A DNA stretch of 64,000 bases, from NCBI RefSeq assembly GCF_037137075.1, contig NZ_JBBBNV010000023.1, positions 1 through 64,000 of the forward strand, read 5' to 3'. The first letter of the stretch is position 1. Each line of letters starts with the position of its first letter. Position numbers and translations under genes: made by a program. Of this stretch, positions 25,605 through 33,182 are shown piece after piece. This stretch comes from JBBBNV01 sp037137075 (GTDB taxonomy: Bacteria; Bacillota; Bacilli; Paenibacillales; NBRC-103111). The notes beneath the pieces are model-generated. The model was not told the DNA's origin. It searched no databases and worked only from the letters and a program-made list of their open reading frames with translations.

Positions 25605-25632
25605 TGCTGGTCTGTCGATCAGTAGCTCCCAT
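25570..25632 (-). CDS. Possible 20-residue leader peptide before metE
   Basis: Between the riboswitch and metE, GGGAGG lies eight bases before an ATG that opens a 20-codon frame (MGATDRQ...LYFLWGK) ending inside the terminator hairpin. The ribosome binding site is as good as those of real genes here. The peptide has only the initiating Met, so it does not look like a methionine-sensing attenuator; ribosomes on it could still disturb the hairpin. It may also be chance. Confidence 0.35.
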   Translation of the reverse strand: MGATDRQTSRHLYLYFLWGK

Positions 25633-25677
25633 CTTTAACACCTCCCTATCTCCCGTAGGTACTGCAGTGTTGTCAAA

Positions 25678-25860
25678 ATAGGCAGGTCTCCTGGCTCCAG
25701 AATCCTCGCATGTCGCAAACCTTCCCAGTCCGACGGACCAGTGGCATTTCCTTGCGGCAAGCTCCTCTGTTACAGTGGCGGGACCGCGCCGGTGTTGCAC
25801 CGGACTTCCCTTTTAAGCCTTGGCTGCTGCGCCAAAGCACCTATTTCCACGCTATGCGGT
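25678..25860 (-). ncRNA. Cobalamin riboswitch upstream of metE
   Basis: Read on the minus strand the element shows the conserved B12-aptamer blocks in order: TAGGTGC at the start, GGGAAGTCCGGTGCAACACC, GGTCCCGCCACTGT (the B12 box), and GCCAGGAGACCTGCC at the end. In Bacilli this element represses metE when adenosyl- or methylcobalamin is present, because a B12-dependent enzyme can then replace MetE. The terminator at 25561-25604 is the likely output. Confidence 0.95.
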
Positions 25861-25890
25861 TGTTTTGGTCTATCTAGGTTACAATGAATA

Positions 25891-25919
25891 ATAATACACA
25901 TATTTATATTTTTATGCAA
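25891..25919 (-). promoter_or_regulatory. Promoter of the metE riboswitch transcript
   Basis: On the minus strand TTGCAT (25919-25914) and TATTAT (25896-25891) are separated by 17 bases and lie about 30 bases before the riboswitch. Confidence 0.65.
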
Positions 25920-25981
25920 CACCTAGTATTGCTGCCTTTGCTCCATGCAGCCGGATAAGCATGCCAGGCAATGATCATCCT

Positions 25982-26875
25982 CTATGTCCCGGCAAAGGGA
26001 AGGCGGTTCAAATACCGCTTCATTTCCTCCACCGTCCGGGGTGGAGCCGAATGCTCTCTCACCTGTTCGGGCAGCGCCTGCCACAGCTCAAGCAGCATCG
26101 GCAGCTCCAGCCCCAGCGCCGTAATCGCAGCCTCATTCCGAAACACCTGCTCCGGCGTGCCCGCCATGACGCACCGCCCCTGATCCATAACCAGGATCCA
26201 GTCTGCCCAGGCATAGGCCAAATTCATGTCATGGGTCGCCATCACGACGGTAATGCCGCTCTTGTGTACCCGATCCAGCTCCTCCATTAGCTGGCGCTCC
26301 GAGCCCCGATCCAAGTAAGCCGTCGGCTCGTCCAGCAGCAGCAGCTCCGGCTCCAGCGCCAAAACACCGGCCAGGGCGACTCTTTTTTTCTGGCCGAGGC
26401 TTAAGTGGTGCAGCGGCGTATCCGTCAGGCGGTCCAGCCCCATGGCATTGAGCACCTGCTTCACCCTGTGCCGAATATCCGCCTCCGCCACGCCGGCATT
26501 ACGCAGACCATAAGAAACATCTTCCCCGGGCGTGTTCAAAATTAACTGCTGCTCCGGGTCCTGGAACACAAGCCCCACCTGCTGGCGCAGCTTCTTAAGC
26601 TGCTTGGCCTGGTAGGACAGCTCCGTCCCCTTCCACAGCAGACGGCCGGAGGATGGCCGGTGCAGGCCGAGGGCGTGCAGGAAAAATGTTGATTTGCCCG
26701 ATCCGTTATGGCCGCAAATGGCCGTTCTGCAGCCGGCCGGGATACGCAGCGTCAACCCGTTTAACGCCGCGTTCGCGGCGCCGGGATAGCTGAAGACGAC
26801 AGACTCCGCCTCCACAATCGGATGAGTGCCCTCCGTCAAAAAATCCATGTTGTCCGCCTTCGCGCGTTCATTCAT
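25982..26875 (-). CDS. cbiO: Cobalt ECF transporter ATPase CbiO
   Basis: CbiO is the ATP-hydrolysing subunit of the CbiMNQO cobalt importer. The 297-residue protein has Walker A (GHNGSGKST), the signature LSLGQKKRVALAGVL, Walker B (LLLDEPTAYLD) and the switch His in VVMATHDMNLAY. The start at 26875 is one base after the cbiQ stop, with GGAGGGG reaching back into cbiQ. It is the last gene of the operon. The metE promoter begins about 60 bases after its stop. Confidence 0.95.
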   Translation of the reverse strand: MNERAKADNMDFLTEGTHPIVEAESVVFSYPGAANAALNGLTLRIPAGCRTAICGHNGSGKSTFFLHALGLHRPSSGRLLWKGTELSYQAKQLKKLRQQVGLVFQDPEQQLILNTPGEDVSYGLRNAGVAEADIRHRVKQVLNAMGLDRLTDTPLHHLSLGQKKRVALAGVLALEPELLLLDEPTAYLDRGSERQLMEELDRVHKSGITVVMATHDMNLAYAWADWILVMDQGRCVMAGTPEQVFRNEAAITALGLELPMLLELWQALPEQVREHSAPPRTVEEMKRYLNRLPFAGT

Positions 26876-26876
26876 C

Positions 26877-27674
26877 TTATCCCCTCCATCGCAACCACAG
26901 CTCCAGCAGGAGCAAAAGCAAGACGCCTGCGCCGCTTTCCGCCTTATAGCGGAAGGAAATCCCCTTCGGCTCGTACGGTGCCATCCGGATGTCGCCTGTG
27001 AAGCCCCTGGCCATTAAGCCGAAGGACAAGCCCCGGTACCGCTGCATCGTCTTGCCGAATATTCGCACAATAAGCAGCGCCGTATCGTTCAGCCTGCCTT
27101 TAAACCCGGCTTGGCCGCCCCGGGCCCGCTGGGCCGTATACATATCCCTCGCCGTCTGCGACAGCAGGAATATAAAGCGGTACATAATCAGCATCAGCTC
27201 CAGCAGCAGCGGCGGCAGCTTCAGCTTGCCCATCACTTGAAACAGATCCGGCATCGGCGTTGTCAGCGTAACGAAGAACATACAGGACAGGCAGGCCGCA
27301 ATCCGGACAAGCAGCGTCAGCGCAGTCTCCAGCCCGGACTCCGTAACATAAGCCGTCCAGCCGCCTGCGGTGTACTGAATCAGCAGGGAAGCCCCGTCCG
27401 CGGCCTGCCCGGCCGGAGTCAGCTGCACAAGCAGCGCCGGCAGACTGGCCATATAGAACAAGCAGGAGCTTCCCAGAAGCATCAAATAAAACCGCGCCGG
27501 GATACGGGCATATCCGATAATCCAGAGGGACATCCATGCGCCAATCGCCAGCTGCACCACCGGGTGCGCCGCATAAGCCAGCACAAACAACAGCGCTGCG
27601 AGCCCGCTTTTCCACAAAGGAGAAACGGCTCGCAGCTTGTTGGTGTACGATATCGTATCGATGCGCTGCATCAT
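26877..27674 (-). CDS. cbiQ: Cobalt ECF transporter T-subunit CbiQ
   Basis: CbiQ is the transmembrane coupling subunit that links CbiM to the ATPase. The 265-residue protein has about six membrane segments and ends with the coupling-helix region (QRYRGLSFGLMARGFTGDIRM) typical of ECF T-components, where the charged ARG segment contacts CbiO. It overlaps cbiN by four bases (ATGA) and abuts cbiO. The size is normal for the family. Confidence 0.93.
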   Translation of the reverse strand: MMQRIDTISYTNKLRAVSPLWKSGLAALLFVLAYAAHPVVQLAIGAWMSLWIIGYARIPARFYLMLLGSSCLFYMASLPALLVQLTPAGQAADGASLLIQYTAGGWTAYVTESGLETALTLLVRIAACLSCMFFVTLTTPMPDLFQVMGKLKLPPLLLELMLIMYRFIFLLSQTARDMYTAQRARGGQAGFKGRLNDTALLIVRIFGKTMQRYRGLSFGLMARGFTGDIRMAPYEPKGISFRYKAESGAGVLLLLLLELWLRWRG

Positions 27675-27955
27675 TGGGGCTTCGTTTTGCCCGATCTGCC
27701 TCTGAACAGCCCCAGCACGTAGCCGATAAAGCCGGCCCCAAGCGCCGCCTGCAGCGCAAACAGCATACTTTCCGTCTCCGACGGCAGCTCAAAAAAGGGC
27801 GAAAACCACGGCTCATAGGACGGATGAAGCGTCTGAATCATTTCCTCCGCAGCGCCGTCGGCCCCGCCGAATTCCGCATCCACCAGCAGCAGCGGCAGCA
27901 CCGCCAGCAGGATAACCCCGAGAAGAATCAGCACATTTTGGGTGCTTCGTTTCAT
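27671..27955 (-). CDS. cbiN: Cobalt transport accessory protein CbiN
   Basis: CbiN has two membrane segments joined by a short external loop and is needed to load Co2+ into CbiM. This 94-residue protein fits: hydrophobic residues 8-25 (VLILLGVILLAVLPLLLV), a loop with the family-like FGGADG and FELPSETES, and a second segment near 65-82 (LFALQAALGAGFIGYVLGL). It overlaps cbiM and cbiQ by four bases each. Confidence 0.93.
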   Translation of the reverse strand: MKRSTQNVLILLGVILLAVLPLLLVDAEFGGADGAAEEMIQTLHPSYEPWFSPFFELPSETESMLFALQAALGAGFIGYVLGLFRGRSGKTKPQ

Positions 27956-28719
27956 GATTGATCGGCCCCTTTCATTTTGCGCTGCAGCAGCGACAATTCC
28001 TGTGTGCTGAAGGATTGCAGCCAGTTCCAGATCAGGACCGTCAGCAGCCCTTCACTAATCGCCAGCGGAATCTGCGTAATCGCGAAGATGCCGCCAAACT
28101 TGGCAAAGGATGCCGCAAAGCCGCCCACCTCAGCAGGAAAAGCAAGCGCAAGCTGAACCGAGGTCACAACGTAAGTGGACAAATCCGCGAGCATCGCCGC
28201 CGCAAAAATCGCAAGAAGCTGCTTGCCCGTAGCTTTCATCAGCGTTTTATATACAAAGAAGCCGGCCACAGGACCCGCGACCGCCATAGAAAATGCATTG
28301 GCGCCCAGCGTGGTCACTCCGCCATGGGCGAGCAGCACCGCTTGGAACAGCAGAACGATGGAGCCGAGCACGCTCATCGGCAGCGGACCGAACATCACAG
28401 CTCCAAGCCCGGTTCCGGTCGGATGCGAGCTGCTGCCGGTAACCGACGGAATTTTCAGCGCGGACAACACAAACGTGAAGGCGCCTGCCAGCCCGAGCAT
28501 CATTTTGAGCTCCGGCGTTTCCTTTGTAATTCTAGCGATCGCGCGCAAGCCGAGAATAAAAAACGGGATAAAGACGACCCACCAAAAAATCGCCCAGCCT
28601 ACCGGAAGAAAGCCTTCCATAATATGCATGGCGCGGGCGGACTGCGGCTCGTTCAGCATGAAGTACAGGGTGAAGCCTGAAACGAGCAGCAGCGTGTGCA
28701 TTGCTTTTTTCAATGACAT
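27952..28719 (-). CDS. cbiM: Cobalt ECF transporter substrate-binding subunit CbiM
   Basis: CbiM is the membrane protein that binds Co2+, the cofactor metal of vitamin B12. The diagnostic start of mature CbiM, MHIMEGFLPVGWAIFWW, occurs after a 30-residue signal peptide; His and Met of this motif coordinate cobalt. A second marker is SSHPTGTGLGAVMFGP in the middle. The ATG at 28719 follows AGGAGG by eight bases. A cobalamin riboswitch and terminator upstream shut the operon down when B12 is sufficient. Confidence 0.96.
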   Translation of the reverse strand: MSLKKAMHTLLLVSGFTLYFMLNEPQSARAMHIMEGFLPVGWAIFWWVVFIPFFILGLRAIARITKETPELKMMLGLAGAFTFVLSALKIPSVTGSSSHPTGTGLGAVMFGPLPMSVLGSIVLLFQAVLLAHGGVTTLGANAFSMAVAGPVAGFFVYKTLMKATGKQLLAIFAAAMLADLSTYVVTSVQLALAFPAEVGGFAASFAKFGGIFAITQIPLAISEGLLTVLIWNWLQSFSTQELSLLQRKMKGADQS

Positions 28720-28775
28720 GCTCTAACCTCCTGAATGAATAAAAATGACTGCGGCATAGACAGGCGGGACATAGC

Positions 28776-28804
28776 AAAAAACCAATCCGCGGCTTGGATT
28801 GGTT
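28776..28804 (-). terminator. Riboswitch-controlled terminator before cbiM
   Basis: On the minus strand AACCAATCC and GGATTGGTT pair around a seven-base loop and run into TTTTTT. It sits between the cobalamin aptamer and cbiM, about 55 bases before the gene. Confidence 0.8.
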
Positions 28805-28902
28805 CAGGATACGCACAAATAGAAGACGGCCCCATCCTTCGTAGATGGCCGCTTCATGCTTGTACACCTCTCCTTTTCCGCGAAGGCACGTGGGTGCTTC
28901 AA

Positions 28903-29063
28903 ACCAGGTAGGTCTCCTGACTTGTGGATCAGCGCTATGCTTCGTCTTCCCCGGGCTTTCCCCGAGTGACCATGTTAAAAAGCAAGCTCCCCAATTACAG
29001 TGGCGGGACCGTTCGGGATTCTCACCCGATTCCCTGTTACCCCTTGCCTAAGCAAGGGCACCT
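28903..29063 (-). ncRNA. Cobalamin riboswitch upstream of cbiMNQO
   Basis: The minus strand carries the B12-aptamer blocks: CAGGTGCCC, AGGGAATCGGGTGAGAATCC, GGTCCCGCCACTGTAATTGGGG and GTCAGGAGACCTACC. It is a second, sequence-diverged copy of the class of RNA found before metE. The arrangement means cobalt uptake falls when B12 is abundant. No open reading frame between this element and yqxA (29064-29310) looks real. Confidence 0.95.
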
Positions 29064-29310
29064 GATTTGTTGTCCATATTTAAGTATTGAAGAATAAGTT
29101 CCTGCACATGCTTAATGCTTACATGCCCAATTGAAACATAAAGCCTGTCAAAATTCAAGAACCAATTCGGCCTCCGCCTGCTGAAGCCGGGCATGTGGAA
29201 TGCGGTGAAGTGACGGGCGATGCGGATGTAGTCCGGCCTTGCCCGAGCGGATAAAAGCAGCACGCTGCCGCAGCATGTCCCGGGTACATCAAAAACATGC
29301 CCGCACGATG

Positions 29311-29712
29311 TTACAGCAGCCCTTCCAGCCAGGACACAACGAGCCGCACTCCGTGATAGGCTGCCATTTGCAGCAGCTCGCCAATCTTGTTCGTGATGCG
29401 GTTAATGAGCGGGTCCTCGGTCACTCTGGGGCGGGCGGAGGATGCCGCATCGGACTTCGAATCGGCTGCCTTGGCTTTCCCCTGCTCTGCCGCCTTTGTT
29501 CGCCCTGCTCCGGCCTGCTCCCCTGCTGCGGTCCGGACGGCAGCCGCCTGGGCCCCGCCTGAGCGGGCATCCAAAGCTCCGGTACTGCCCGCCGCTGCGG
29601 GCAGCGGTCCGTGAATACGCTCGGTGCCTCGTGAAGCCAGCTCCACACCGAAAGCGATGCCAAAGGCCAGCAGCAGCACTGCGCCGGCGAACCGCCAATA
29701 AAACCTGCTCAT
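29311..29712 (-). CDS. yqxA: YqxA-like protein (DUF3679)
   Basis: Small protein of unknown function encoded after spoIIP in Bacillus. The 133-residue protein has an N-terminal hydrophobic segment (FAGAVLLLAFGIAFGVELAS, residues 8-27), a low-complexity Ala/Gly/Lys-rich middle (45-95), and a conserved end INRITNKIGELLQMAAYHGVRLVVSWLEGL. The start follows GGAGGG. It is 79 bases downstream of spoIIP, as in the usual gpr-spoIIP-yqxA order; in Bacillus lepA comes next, but here the cobalt operon does. Confidence 0.75.
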   Translation of the reverse strand: MSRFYWRFAGAVLLLAFGIAFGVELASRGTERIHGPLPAAAGSTGALDARSGGAQAAAVRTAAGEQAGAGRTKAAEQGKAKAADSKSDAASSARPRVTEDPLINRITNKIGELLQMAAYHGVRLVVSWLEGLL

Positions 29713-29791
29713 AGGATGTACCCTCCATCATAGGACGCTATATACCATTTGTTCACAACTGGACCATGCCGCTCGGAATCTCCACCAAAAG

Positions 29792-31036
29792 CTACCGCTT
29801 TGCCGCGCCATCCCCCGGGGCGGACACCTTCCGGGCGTTCCGGTACAGCTCGGCAATCACTTCGGCCAGCACATCGGCAGTCCGGTTCATTTCCTCCATC
29901 GTGCTGTACGGCCCGCCCACTTCTATCAGAATGCTGTTTGGCGACATCGACTGGTTGTACTCCGCATTCCCGTTAGACGCTTTCCCGTAAATTCCCTTCG
30001 AGATGCCGGGGTGCGTCTCCTCCAGCCGCTTGTGAAGCTGGGACGCGAATTCAGAGTTTTTCTCCCAATTCGGATTTCGTTTGCCGACCACAAAATATAC
30101 CTGGGCATAATCCTTGCCGTCAATATGAACCGTCGTCTGTTTACGTCCAAGCGAGTCACGATGAAGATCAAACACCATCTGCAGGTCCGGATGCTGGGCA
30201 AAAGCCTCCTTCACCGTTTTGTAGGAGTAGGCGTAGGATTTGGCGTAATTGAACCCTTTTTCCAGCGTCGGATAGTCTGCATCCGAATGCAAGGTTCCAA
30301 TTCCGAGCTCGTTCAGCTTGTCGCTCAGCCGCTTGCCGACCTGTGTTACGTTGATTTTCGGATCGAAGGCCAAATCCGGGCTCGTAATCCCCTGATCCTT
30401 CAGCTCCGGCAGGAAGGATTCCCGGTTGTGGGAGTGGTAGATAAAAATGGCAGGCCCCTTGCCAGCCTCCGCCGCTCCGGGCTTGGACGTGGCTTCCCCG
30501 GCCTGGGCTCCTGCCGCGTCTACTGCCGTTGCCCTGCCGTTAATTTCCGCTGTTGCCGTCGGCGGAAGCCCTTCCGGCTGCAGCACCTGCGAGGGCGGCG
30601 TATAGTCAGCGGGGTCCTCCCCCATCACCGTGCCTTTGCCCGGATACAGCAGCACGGAGCTGTCCGATCGCAGGCCGGTCATTTCGCCTGCCAGCCAGCT
30701 TTTGGGGTCACCCGGCCGCATGCCGGTGGACAGCTGCAGCAGGAAGTGCGCCGTATTGCGGAAGGAAAACACCGATGCTTCGGGCGCCTGTCCCAAATGA
30801 GGCACCTCCATCGCCAAAATATCCATAAACATGCGGCTGGACATCACCGCCGCCATCCCCTGCATCGACGGCATCCGTTTCTCCGGGATTTGCCGCTGCA
30901 GCACCCCGGCCATGCCCAGAACCGTCATAAACATCATCGTTCCCGCTGTCACCGTGACGAACAAGCGCAGCAGCTTGGTCATCTCGCCAAGCCGGAACCC
31001 GTCATGTGCCGCATCGTCATTCTCGAACCATTTCAT
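29792..31036 (-). CDS. spoIIP: Stage II sporulation protein P (peptidoglycan hydrolase)
   Basis: SpoIIP is a membrane-anchored endopeptidase/amidase that with SpoIID and SpoIIM degrades septal peptidoglycan during engulfment. The 414-residue protein has an N-terminal anchor (about residues 22-45), a variable linker and the SpoIIP domain from about 200: IFIYHSHNRESFLPELK, VGKRLSDKLNELGIGTLHSDADY, VFDLHRDSLGRKQT and ILIEVGGPYSTMEEMNRTADVLAEVI. The His and Glu residues in these blocks match the zinc-dependent amidase fold. The start follows GGAGGAT. It is transcribed after gpr but separated from it by a strong terminator, so it likely has its own sporulation promoter. Confidence 0.95.
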   Translation of the reverse strand: MKWFENDDAAHDGFRLGEMTKLLRLFVTVTAGTMMFMTVLGMAGVLQRQIPEKRMPSMQGMAAVMSSRMFMDILAMEVPHLGQAPEASVFSFRNTAHFLLQLSTGMRPGDPKSWLAGEMTGLRSDSSVLLYPGKGTVMGEDPADYTPPSQVLQPEGLPPTATAEINGRATAVDAAGAQAGEATSKPGAAEAGKGPAIFIYHSHNRESFLPELKDQGITSPDLAFDPKINVTQVGKRLSDKLNELGIGTLHSDADYPTLEKGFNYAKSYAYSYKTVKEAFAQHPDLQMVFDLHRDSLGRKQTTVHIDGKDYAQVYFVVGKRNPNWEKNSEFASQLHKRLEETHPGISKGIYGKASNGNAEYNQSMSPNSILIEVGGPYSTMEEMNRTADVLAEVIAELYRNARKVSAPGDGAAKR

Positions 31037-31129
31037 AGGCTATCCTCCGCCGTTTGTGTCGTAAAGTAGAGCAGCATTCTATCTAGTTCTACTCTATGAA
31101 CTTGCGGAGTTCGCTAGAACAGCTATAGA

Positions 31130-31170
31130 GAAAAAAGAGGCCAAGCCCGCTCCCGGCCGGGAGCGCTTGA
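31130..31170 (-). terminator. Intrinsic terminator between gpr and spoIIP
   Basis: The perfect palindrome GCTCCCGGCCGGGAGC, extended by CAAGC/GCTTG arms, is followed on the minus strand by CCTCTTTTTT. It is about 40 bases after the gpr stop. Confidence 0.8.
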
Positions 31171-31205
31171 CCATTCGGTTTCACTATACGCTGCGCGAGT
31201 AGCGT

Positions 31206-32234
31206 CTAATGGGTATAGGCCGCCACGTTATCCTGATCCACGGCCTGATGAAGGGCCGCATTCAATCCGCTGGCAATGATGTTGGCCATATCCTCAATGA
31301 ACTGATCGATATCCTTGGGCGTCACCAGCAAATCATGCCCGAGCGGGTCAAGCACCTCTTTGACCATCCCCAGCCGCTCCTGCTCCGACATGCCATCCAG
31401 TAAACCGAGAATGGCGCCGGTATTTTGCGTATGCTGCTGCAAATGCCGCTTCATCAGATCAATCGTGCTGCCCACGATCGTGGAAGCGTACACCACGGTA
31501 GGCACGCCAATCGCAATAACAGGCACGCCCAGCGCCTGCAGCGTTAGCCCCTTGCGCTTGTTTCCAACCCCTGAGCCCGGATGGATGCCCGTGTCGGCAA
31601 TCTGAATGGTCGTGTTGACACGCTCCAGCGCCTTGGAAGCCAGGGCATCGATGGCGATGACCAAATCCGGCTTCGTCCGATCCACAATGCCCTGTACGAT
31701 TTCACTGGTCTCAATCCCCGTCGTTCCCAGCACTCCCGGCGCAACGGCGCTTACCTGACGGTAGCCGTCGGAAACCTGATCCGGCATCAGCTCGAAGTAG
31801 TGGCGGGTAACCATCACATTCTCCACCACCATCGGCCCCAGCGCATCGGGGGTTACATTCCAGTTGCCCAGCCCGATAATAAGCACCTTGGCATCCGCCT
31901 TCGTTCCGATTCTTTCCAGAAACGACGAGAATTCCTGCGCCAGCCGGGTGGCGACCCGATCCTGCAAATCGCTATCCTTGATGCGCAGGCCCGGCACCTC
32001 GATCGTAATATAGCGGCCCATCAGCTTCCCGATCGCGCGCGCTCCCTCTTCATCCTTCACATGGAGACGGGTAATCAGAATGCCGTCCTCTTCGGATGTC
32101 TCACTGTCAACGCCCGGCAGCTGGTTTGGCATTGCATTCCCGGGCATACCCGCCTTGCTGCGGGATGCCACCGCCATATCGCGCGCTTCCAGCGCCAAAT
32201 CGGTACGCACGGAGTACATCGTTAAATCCGTCAT
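31206..32234 (-). CDS. gpr: Germination protease GPR
   Basis: GPR degrades the small acid-soluble DNA-binding proteins of the spore at the start of germination. The 342-residue proenzyme begins MTDLTMYSVRTDLALEARD, which contains the autoprocessing region, and has the conserved blocks IIGLGNWNVTPDALGP, TGIETSEIVQGI, IAIDALASKALERVNTTIQIADTGIHPGSGVGNKRKGL. The start follows GGGGAG. It is made in the forespore under sigma-G in Bacillus; I could not identify that promoter with certainty. It is divergent from rpsT, the usual arrangement in Bacillales. Confidence 0.97.
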   Translation of the reverse strand: MTDLTMYSVRTDLALEARDMAVASRSKAGMPGNAMPNQLPGVDSETSEEDGILITRLHVKDEEGARAIGKLMGRYITIEVPGLRIKDSDLQDRVATRLAQEFSSFLERIGTKADAKVLIIGLGNWNVTPDALGPMVVENVMVTRHYFELMPDQVSDGYRQVSAVAPGVLGTTGIETSEIVQGIVDRTKPDLVIAIDALASKALERVNTTIQIADTGIHPGSGVGNKRKGLTLQALGVPVIAIGVPTVVYASTIVGSTIDLMKRHLQQHTQNTGAILGLLDGMSEQERLGMVKEVLDPLGHDLLVTPKDIDQFIEDMANIIASGLNAALHQAVDQDNVAAYTH

Positions 32235-32356
32235 TGCTCGCTCCCCTTTTCAACTGAAATGGTCAGACTTGGCGAATCGTTCGTCTTCCCGTATTGTGCC
32301 AAAAAAGGGGGGCCGCTATTCCAAGGCTTATCCGCCGAAACAAAAGGTTTCCGGTA

Positions 32357-32385
32357 TTGCATTTTGGTAGGGCGCATGTTAGAAT
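32357..32385 (+). promoter_or_regulatory. Promoter of rpsT
   Basis: TTGCAT (32357-32362) and TAGAAT (32380-32385) with a 17-base spacer, about 55 bases before the rpsT start. Confidence 0.65.
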
Positions 32386-32438
32386 ATTTAAAGTTGTCGT
32401 AAGACCGTGTATGTACTTGCTAGTAGGAGGTGAATGCA

Positions 32439-32705
32439 ATGCCAAACATTAAATCCGCGATTAAACGGACGAAAACGAACGAATCCCGTCGTCTTCGTAA
32501 CGCTTCGCAGAAATCCGCGCTCCGTACGGCCGTGAAGTCGTTCGAAACAGCAGCAGGCTCCGGTAACCTTGAGTCCGCAAAAGAAGCCCTCGTGCTTGCT
32601 TCCAAGAAGCTGGATAAAGCCGCAACCAAAGGGCTTATTCATAAAAACGCTGCTGCTCGCAAAAAATCCCGCTTGGCGAAACAGCTGAACGGACTTCAAG
32701 CGTAA
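32439..32705 (+). CDS. rpsT: 30S ribosomal protein S20
   Basis: Small-subunit ribosomal protein that binds 16S rRNA near its 5' domain. The 88-residue basic, helical protein begins with the family start MPNIKSAIKRTKTNE; the frame opens three codons earlier, but AGGAGG is placed correctly for 32439. It is a single-gene unit, divergent from gpr and convergent with holA. Confidence 0.97.
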   Translation: MPNIKSAIKRTKTNESRRLRNASQKSALRTAVKSFETAAGSGNLESAKEALVLASKKLDKAATKGLIHKNAAARKKSRLAKQLNGLQA

Positions 32706-32813
32706 GCAGAAGCCTTTACATGCTTTAAACTTACAATCAAGGGGCTGTTCCATGATAGCAGATTATTCTGTTGTCGGGACGGCCTTTTTGGCGTTCATGG
32801 ATTCACGGCTTGA

Positions 32814-32847
32814 GTGGTCGACCGACCGCCGTCATGCAGCGAAACAC
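32814..32847. repeat. Dispersed 34-nt repeat, copy 2
   Basis: This stretch, starting GTGGTCGACCGACC, matches 10655-10688 inside the leader of CRISPR array 2 at 33 of 34 positions. A shorter echo, CCGTCATGCAGCG, occurs again near 33029-33041. It lies in the long non-coding gap between rpsT and holA. Confidence 0.85.
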
Positions 32848-32924
32848 AATGACGCATCCGTTACAGGAACCGGAACCACAGCTGGGGTCTGGATTAGCCA
32901 TAACAAGCGGCCGACCGGACGCTA

Positions 32925-33012
32925 ATGCAGTTCATGCAGTTCATGCAGTTCATACAGTCATGCAGTTCATGCAGTTCATACAGTCATACAGTCATACAGT
33001 CATGCGTCATGC
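32925..33012. repeat. Imperfect tandem repeats of TTCATGCAG / TCATACAG units
   Basis: About ten head-to-tail units of 8-9 bases (TTCATGCAG and TCATACAG) fill the middle of the 477-base gap between rpsT and holA. The mixture of two unit lengths gives no open frame of interest. It resembles the sequence CATGCAG within the neighbouring 34-nt repeat. Confidence 0.85.
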
Positions 33013-33071
33013 AATAATGCAGCCAAACCGTCATGCAGCGCAGCTTGAAATGTGTTTATCAAATCATACAA

Positions 33072-33118
33072 ACATCCCCGTACAAGGCCAGCCTTGGAGC
33101 TGACCTTGCCGGGGATGT
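33072..33118. terminator. Long hairpin between convergent rpsT and holA
   Basis: ACATCCCCG and CGGGGATGT arms, extended inward by ACAAGG/CCTTG and CAGC/GCTG, enclose a small loop. T-runs are short on both sides, so the terminator function is moderate; its place between convergent genes fits a bidirectional role. Confidence 0.6.
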
Positions 33119-33182
33119 TGTGCTTAAACCACGCGATGCATGACCTGATTAGAATGCCATGATTCAAATCAGTCTGCTCGCC

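Noticed and set aside
29048..29263. 71-codon minus-strand frame before the cbiM riboswitch
   Set aside because: No ribosome binding site, and it runs into the riboswitch aptamer.
30011..31069. 352-codon plus-strand frame opposite spoIIP
   Set aside because: Shadow of a conserved gene; low-complexity His/Arg-rich translation.
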